DNA of 8,200 bases. Source: JBGTKH01 sp041744735. GTDB taxonomy: Bacteria; Planctomycetota; Planctomycetia; Pirellulales; Pirellulaceae. Shown piece after piece: positions 5,406 to 8,200 of the stretch. The DNA is taken from the NCBI GenBank assembly GCA_041744735.1, contig JBGTKH010000117.1, forward strand, positions 1 to 8,200. The letters are read 5' to 3'. Numbering within the stretch: the first letter of the stretch is position 1; every line of letters begins with the position of its first letter. The position numbers were made by a program, and so were the translations under genes. The notes beneath the pieces were generated by a model. It did not search any database and had not been told where the DNA came from. It saw nothing but the letters and a program-made list of their open reading frames with translations.

Positions 5406-5942
5406 ATGAACCAACTCCAAACAGCAGCGTTTGAGCTTCGCCTGGATGATCTCAAGAGTCTAACCCGGAGAAAGGGCGATCTTGCGGGAACGTTGTTGGC
5501 AGCGTGCTCGGCACATGACGCAGATCCGGCGACTCAAGTTCGCGTCATCCGTTACCTCCTTGAATGCGGAGTTTCCGTTAACGAGACCGACAAGAACGGC
5601 GTAACTCCGCTGCACCGCGCTGTGCGATTTCGGAATTTGGACGCGGCACGACAACTGGTCGCTCAGGGCGCCGACGTAAATGCCCTTGACAAAAAGTCCA
5701 GGTCAACGCCACTGCATCGAGCGGTCACTAGCACAGGTGCGCCAACAACTGCTGGCAAGCTGGATTGTGCGATTGAACTTGCAAAACTTTTGCTGTCGAA
5801 TGGTGCCGATCCACGAGTAAAGAACAAGAACGGAAAGACGCCTTTAGATTATGCTAAGAACGCGGATATGAAAGCCGTCCTTTCCAATCCAACGCCACAC
5901 GACCAAGCAGTAAACTCGAGCGGCGGGTCGGGCGGGTTTTGA
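5406..5942 (+). CDS. Small ankyrin-repeat protein, 178 aa
   Basis: The ATG at 5406 is preferred over an in-frame TTG at 5358, which lies before the large palindrome and adds residues without ankyrin character. Ankyrin repeats are visible from about residue 44: RVIRYLLECGVSVNETDKNG (46-65), then TPLHRAVRFRNLDAARQLVAQGADVNALDKK (67-97), TPLHRAV (101-107) with an insert, and ELAKLLLSNGADPRVKNKNGKTPLDYA (124-150). The N-terminal 40 residues are helical and ankyrin-like. There is no signal peptide, so a cytoplasmic protein-binding role is expected; the partner is unknown. The last residues, GGSGGF, and the TGA (5940-5942) are encoded by the start of the GGCGGGTC repeat cluster, so the native C-terminus may have been replaced. 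Codons look more A-rich than in neighbouring genes by eye, consistent with transfer but not proof. Confidence 0.88.
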   Translation: MNQLQTAAFELRLDDLKSLTRRKGDLAGTLLAACSAHDADPATQVRVIRYLLECGVSVNETDKNGVTPLHRAVRFRNLDAARQLVAQGADVNALDKKSRSTPLHRAVTSTGAPTTAGKLDCAIELAKLLLSNGADPRVKNKNGKTPLDYAKNADMKAVLSNPTPHDQAVNSSGGSGGF

Positions 5943-6016
5943 AACCTCCAAGTTATGAGCGGGTCTAAGTTGTGGGCGGGTCTCCAAGTTGTGGGCGGGT
6001 CTCCCGACCCGCCCAC
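5922..6016. repeat. GTGGGCGGGTC-type REP cluster with three tandem 17-mers
   Basis: Three head-to-tail copies of AAGTTGTGGGCGGGTCT are present: 5950-5966 (variant with ATGAG), 5967-5983 and 5986-6002, the last two identical. The third runs into a perfect hairpin (5991-6016). GGCGGGTCGGG (5922-5932) and its exact reverse complement CCCGACCCGCC (6003-6013) bracket the cluster, giving an inverted-pair layout. It fills the gap between the convergent ankyrin and transposase genes, and its left end encodes the last codons of the ankyrin protein. Confidence 0.85.
5991..6016. terminator. Strong GC stem-loop between convergent genes, possible bidirectional terminator
   Basis: GTGGGCGGGT (5991-6000) pairs perfectly with ACCCGCCCAC (6007-6016) around a 6-nt loop. 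It lies 42 bases past the stop of the minus-strand transposase gene and 49 past the ankyrin stop. There is no U-tract on either strand, so intrinsic termination is uncertain. It may act mainly as a REP hairpin stabilising 3' ends. Confidence 0.4.
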
Positions 6017-6057
6017 GCATTCGACCGAAGGTCTCCTGGACTGCGCCCTGTCCCGGA

Positions 6058-6612
6058 TCACGTCCAATCAATCGCACTAATCATCACGTCACACGATTCC
6101 CTGCCGTCCGAAACATAATGTGCAGCGGAGGAAAACCGCCAATAGGCGGCCCGTGTTACCAGCCCCTTGCGATATGGGTTCTCGTGCAGGTAATCCAGCT
6201 TCTGCCGCCAGAACGATTCGCTATGGATTGCTTCCGGGTGACGGCTCGGTTGCCAAAACCGTCGTTCCCGATCCGCGGTCGAGCAGTCGCGTAAGGTCTC
6301 CAGAAAACATTTCGGCATGTGGCCCGCGCAATAATCGCTGAGCGCCCGGCCTGTAAACTTGCGAAAGTCCGTTAGGGATCGTTGCAGGCGCTCGTTGTCG
6401 AACGCCTTGTCGAAGAGAATAGCGTGCATGTGAGTCGGCATAATGACGTACGCGTTCGTACAAAGCCCCTTCTTTTCGCGACAGAAATTCAGGCTATCCG
6501 TGACGATCCGACAGGCTTCGTCGGAGACGAACACGGGGAGCCATTCCACAATGCTGTAGGTGACGTAATACACGTGTGCATCGCCCGTGATGCGGTAGCG
6601 TTCGCTGGTCAT
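6058..6612 (-). CDS. REP-associated tyrosine transposase (RAYT, Y1/HUH family), 184 aa
   Basis: This is a single-domain Y1 transposase-like DNA endonuclease. RAYTs cut and rejoin single-stranded REP hairpins using one tyrosine and a metal-binding HxH motif. The ATG at 6612 is set by AGGAGA 6 nt upstream; the frame stays open far further upstream, but only as the antisense of the beta-helix gene. Seen in the protein: RYRITGDAHVYYVTYSIVEW at the N-terminus, the HUH-type motif VIMPTHMHAIL with H61 and H63, FRKFTGRALSDYC (83-95), FWQPSRHPEAI (119-129) and FWRQKLDYLHENPYRKGLV (134-152), where Y141 is the likely catalytic tyrosine, followed by WRFSSAAHY. The length fits an intact RAYT. Unlike IS200/IS605 there is no TnpB gene and the flanks are REPs: inverted GTGGG..GGTCGGGAGAC copies lie on both sides. 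Probably functional; mobility cannot be judged. Confidence 0.9.
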   Translation of the reverse strand: MTSERYRITGDAHVYYVTYSIVEWLPVFVSDEACRIVTDSLNFCREKKGLCTNAYVIMPTHMHAILFDKAFDNERLQRSLTDFRKFTGRALSDYCAGHMPKCFLETLRDCSTADRERRFWQPSRHPEAIHSESFWRQKLDYLHENPYRKGLVTRAAYWRFSSAAHYVSDGRESCDVMISAIDWT

Positions 6613-6651
6613 GGCTTTCTCCTGCGGGGATTGAGACCTGCGGTCGGGCAC

Positions 6652-6669
6652 GTGGGGCGGTCGGGAGAC
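6652..6669 (+). repeat. Degenerate REP copy upstream of the RAYT gene
   Basis: GTGGGGCGGTCGGGAGAC (6652-6669) matches the minus-strand reading of 6016-5999 at 16 of 18 positions; the two differences are an adjacent CG/GC swap. The two copies are inverted with respect to each other and bracket the transposase gene. The right end also forms the perfect 12-nt palindrome GGAGACGTCTCC (6664-6675) in place of the original hairpin arm. Confidence 0.65.
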
Positions 6670-6728
6670 GTCTCCGCAATTTATCGAGTGGATGAGCGCG
6701 ACGCTAGTTCGCGAAACGCACCAAGTCG

Positions 6729-6757
6729 TTGACGCGAAGCCCGCCACGTGATATACA
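6729..6757 (+). promoter_or_regulatory. Sigma-70-like promoter for the beta-helix gene
   Basis: TTGACG (6729-6734) and TATACA (6752-6757) are separated by exactly 17 nt, matching the consensus boxes at 5 of 6 and 4 of 6 positions. Transcription would begin near 6764, giving a leader of roughly 68 nt before the ATG at 6832. This is the best promoter match I found in the window. Confidence 0.55.
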
Positions 6758-6765
6758 GCGACTCG

Positions 6766-6831
6766 TTCTAAGGAGACTAAGCATCCAACGGTTGCCTCCA
6801 TTGCCCCATCTTTCTTTCTAGGAGAAGCATC
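6766..6831 (+). repeat. Imperfect duplication of the ribosome-binding segment in the beta-helix leader
   Basis: TTCTAAGGAGACTAAGCATC (6766-6785) is echoed by TTCTAGGAGAAGCATC (6816-6831), which is the actual Shine-Dalgarno region ending at the ATG. The upstream copy has a strong AAGGAG but no start codon after it (ATCC instead of ATG). It may be a decoy or standby ribosome site, or simply a duplication remnant. Confidence 0.5.
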
Positions 6832-8200
6832 ATGCAGTCGAACAAACCATTCCTCCTCATCGGCCTCTTTGTCGGCCTGCTGAGTATCTTCCAGGTCAGC
6901 ACGCTCGATGCTGACACCCTCAACGTGCCTGCAGATCACGCCACCATTCAAGCCGCGATCGATGCAGCCAGCGCCGGCGACACGGTGGTCGTGGAGGCTG
7001 GCGTCTACATTGAAAACCTGACGCTGAATAAGAGTCTGACCCTTGTGGGCTCGCACGAGGGCCAGGATGCTTGTGAGCGGGACGACGATGAATCGGACGA
7101 AGCCGTCATCGCAGCGATCAGCGGCACTTTGCTCGAACTTCAAAGCGGTTCCGCCGACTCGGTCATCGACGGCTTTACGTTTTCGGGCGGAACGAGAGGG
7201 ATCGAGTCCACGAGCGGTCCGATTGACCGCGTGCAAATCCTTAACAACCGCATCGTCGGCTTCACCGGCAGCGGTCTCTTTCTGAACGATAACGGAGTCG
7301 ACATCGTGATCGATCAAAATCTGGTCGACGCGGGCAGTCAGACCGCTGGGGGTGGCACCGTGCATTTCGATCAAGATAGTTTCGACGGCCTGCAATTCAC
7401 GCGCAACTGTGTTCTTGGCGCGGGCGTCGGAACCGGGTTGTTCTCCGACGGCAATCGAAACATAGGCCTCAGTACGGCGGGCGCACCCCTGTTGGCCGAA
7501 AACCTCTTTGACGGATTTCCGACCGGCGTCAATCTCGGACGCAAATCGTTCGAAGACGGAGTCATTTTCGGAAATATGTTCAGCAATAACCTCTTTGATG
7601 GCTTGCAAGGCGGCCCAAAGAACACGCTGATTAGCGACAATACTTTCGATAACAACGGGCGATCCGGCCTGGCATTGACCGGGTTTGGCGGCGGCACCGA
7701 CCCGGCGCGCGGCGCCCAAAACAATGACATTACTTGCAATCTGTTCACGAGCAATGGGTTTCTCACTGGCGGGGAGGCGATTTTCTTCACGGCCACGCAG
7801 TTCGCCGGTACCATCTCCTCGAACGTCGTCCACGACAACAACATCATTGGCAACAACGTCGGCGCAAGGTACAGCGGAAGCGAGACGATCAATGTCGAGG
7901 ACAATTGGTGGGGCAGCGCCGCAGGTCCGTCGGCGCTCAGTAATCCTACGGGAACGGGCAACGCCGTCGTTGGAAGCGGAATTGATTTCGATCCGTGGCT
8001 GCTGGAACCAGCGGACTGCGGACCCATCCCAACCGACTCGGACGGTGACGGCGTTGATGACGAAGACGATCTGTGCCCCCTATCCGATTTCCGCCCGTTT
8101 GTGGATGTCGGCTCCGGTCCCACAAACATCGGCAATGCGTCGATCGGCGTCGATGAATTCGGCTGCACGATTCAGGATTATGTGAACGAGTGTGCGGCCG
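6832..8200 (+). CDS. Secreted right-handed parallel beta-helix protein with TSP3 calcium motif, 3' end off window
   Basis: The ATG at 6832 has AGGAGA (6820-6825) 6 nt upstream. The frame is open for 456 codons to the window edge. A hydrophobic signal peptide (about 1-27, KPFLLIGLFVGLLSIFQVST) is followed by NVPADHATIQAAIDAASAGD (31-50) and TVVVEAGVYIENLTLNKSLT (51-70), the classic opening of pectin-lyase-fold/NosD-like proteins. Repeated beta-helix coils with Asn ladders follow from about 110 to 360 (NNRIVGF, QNLVDAG, ENLFDGF, NNLFDGL, DNTFDNN, CNLFTSN), closing with EDNWWGSAAGP at 356-365, a common last-coil motif. A thrombospondin type 3 calcium-binding motif, DSDGDGVDDEDDLCP, is at 402-416. 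No catalytic Asp/Lys set of a true pectate lyase is evident, so a surface carbohydrate-binding or adhesive role is as likely as an enzyme. An acidic insert (DDDESDE, 84-90) interrupts the first coils. The remaining C-terminus is unknown. Confidence 0.92.
   Translation, partial: MQSNKPFLLIGLFVGLLSIFQVSTLDADTLNVPADHATIQAAIDAASAGDTVVVEAGVYIENLTLNKSLTLVGSHEGQDACERDDDESDEAVIAAISGTLLELQSGSADSVIDGFTFSGGTRGIESTSGPIDRVQILNNRIVGFTGSGLFLNDNGVDIVIDQNLVDAGSQTAGGGTVHFDQDSFDGLQFTRNCVLGAGVGTGLFSDGNRNIGLSTAGAPLLAENLFDGFPTGVNLGRKSFEDGVIFGNMFSNNLFDGLQGGPKNTLISDNTFDNNGRSGLALTGFGGGTDPARGAQNNDITCNLFTSNGFLTGGEAIFFTATQFAGTISSNVVHDNNIIGNNVGARYSGSETINVEDNWWGSAAGPSALSNPTGTGNAVVGSGIDFDPWLLEPADCGPIPTDSDGDGVDDEDDLCPLSDFRPFVDVGSGPTNIGNASIGVDEFGCTIQDYVNECAA

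Noticed and set aside
5950..6002. Three 17-mers considered as a CRISPR array
   Set aside because: The copies are essentially head to tail, with 0-2 bases between them and no spacers. They fit a REP tandem array.
6058..6612. IS200/IS605 insertion sequence
   Set aside because: There is no TnpB/accessory gene and no IS-type subterminal ends. The RAYT-like sequence and the flanking REPs fit better.
6613..7833. Upstream in-frame extension of the minus-strand transposase ORF to a 591-residue protein
   Set aside because: It is antisense to the beta-helix gene, whose frame has clear domain repeats. The transposase family starts at the ATG at 6612, which has its own ribosome site.
7371..8168. Long minus-strand ORF of 265 codons under the beta-helix gene
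   Set aside because: Its low-complexity Ser/Pro composition matches an antisense shadow of a GC-rich gene, and no domain is recognisable.

Overview
The window looks like chromosomal DNA from a planctomycete, most likely a Pirellulales-type bacterium or a metagenomic relative. It is GC-rich by eye. The diagnostic gene is a minus-strand PSCyt1/PSCyt2/PSD1 protein, a multi-haem-type secreted family that is massively expanded in Planctomycetota. The style of the other genes agrees: secreted parallel beta-helix proteins with thrombospondin type 3 calcium repeats, LamG domains, orphan secreted hypotheticals and dense intergenic palindromic repeats. The placement below phylum level is inference.

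Layout. 1-2791 (minus, running off the left edge): 930 codons of a signal peptide-PSCyt1-PSCyt2-LamG-PSD1 protein. 2792-3209: a 418-base intergenic region packed with nested palindromes. 3210-3785 (plus): a 191-residue secreted, tyrosine-rich protein of unknown function. 3813-5069 (minus): an 85-residue proline-rich ORF and a 329-residue unknown ORF in the same frame, separated by one TAG stop. 5070-5405: an intergenic region with another inverted REP-like pair and a strong hairpin touching the start of the next gene. 5406-5942 (plus): a small cytoplasmic ankyrin-repeat protein whose last codons lie inside a repeat. 5943-6057: tandem and inverted GTGGGCGGGTC-type repeats between convergent genes. 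6058-6612 (minus): a REP-associated tyrosine transposase (RAYT, Y1/HUH family). 6613-6831: a divergent control region with a good sigma-70-like promoter. 6832-8200 (plus, running off the right edge): 456 codons of a secreted right-handed beta-helix protein ending in a calcium-binding TSP3 motif.

How it fits together. The protein-coding genes do not form one pathway. Two partial genes at the edges encode envelope or secreted proteins, and the middle holds unknown and accessory genes. The common thread is the non-coding DNA. At least three families of short inverted hairpin pairs with REP/REPIN (BIME) architecture sit in the gaps. Two of them consist of a GTAG tetranucleotide followed by an 8-bp stem and a 4-nt loop, in head-to-head pairs, and the two members of each pair differ only by base-pair-preserving (compensatory) changes. 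A RAYT gene, the known mobiliser of such repeats, lies in the window and is bracketed by inverted copies of one family. The best candidate for an interesting system is therefore this planctomycete RAYT/REPIN set. The RAYT-REP link is established for other bacteria; its application to these families is inference from this sequence.
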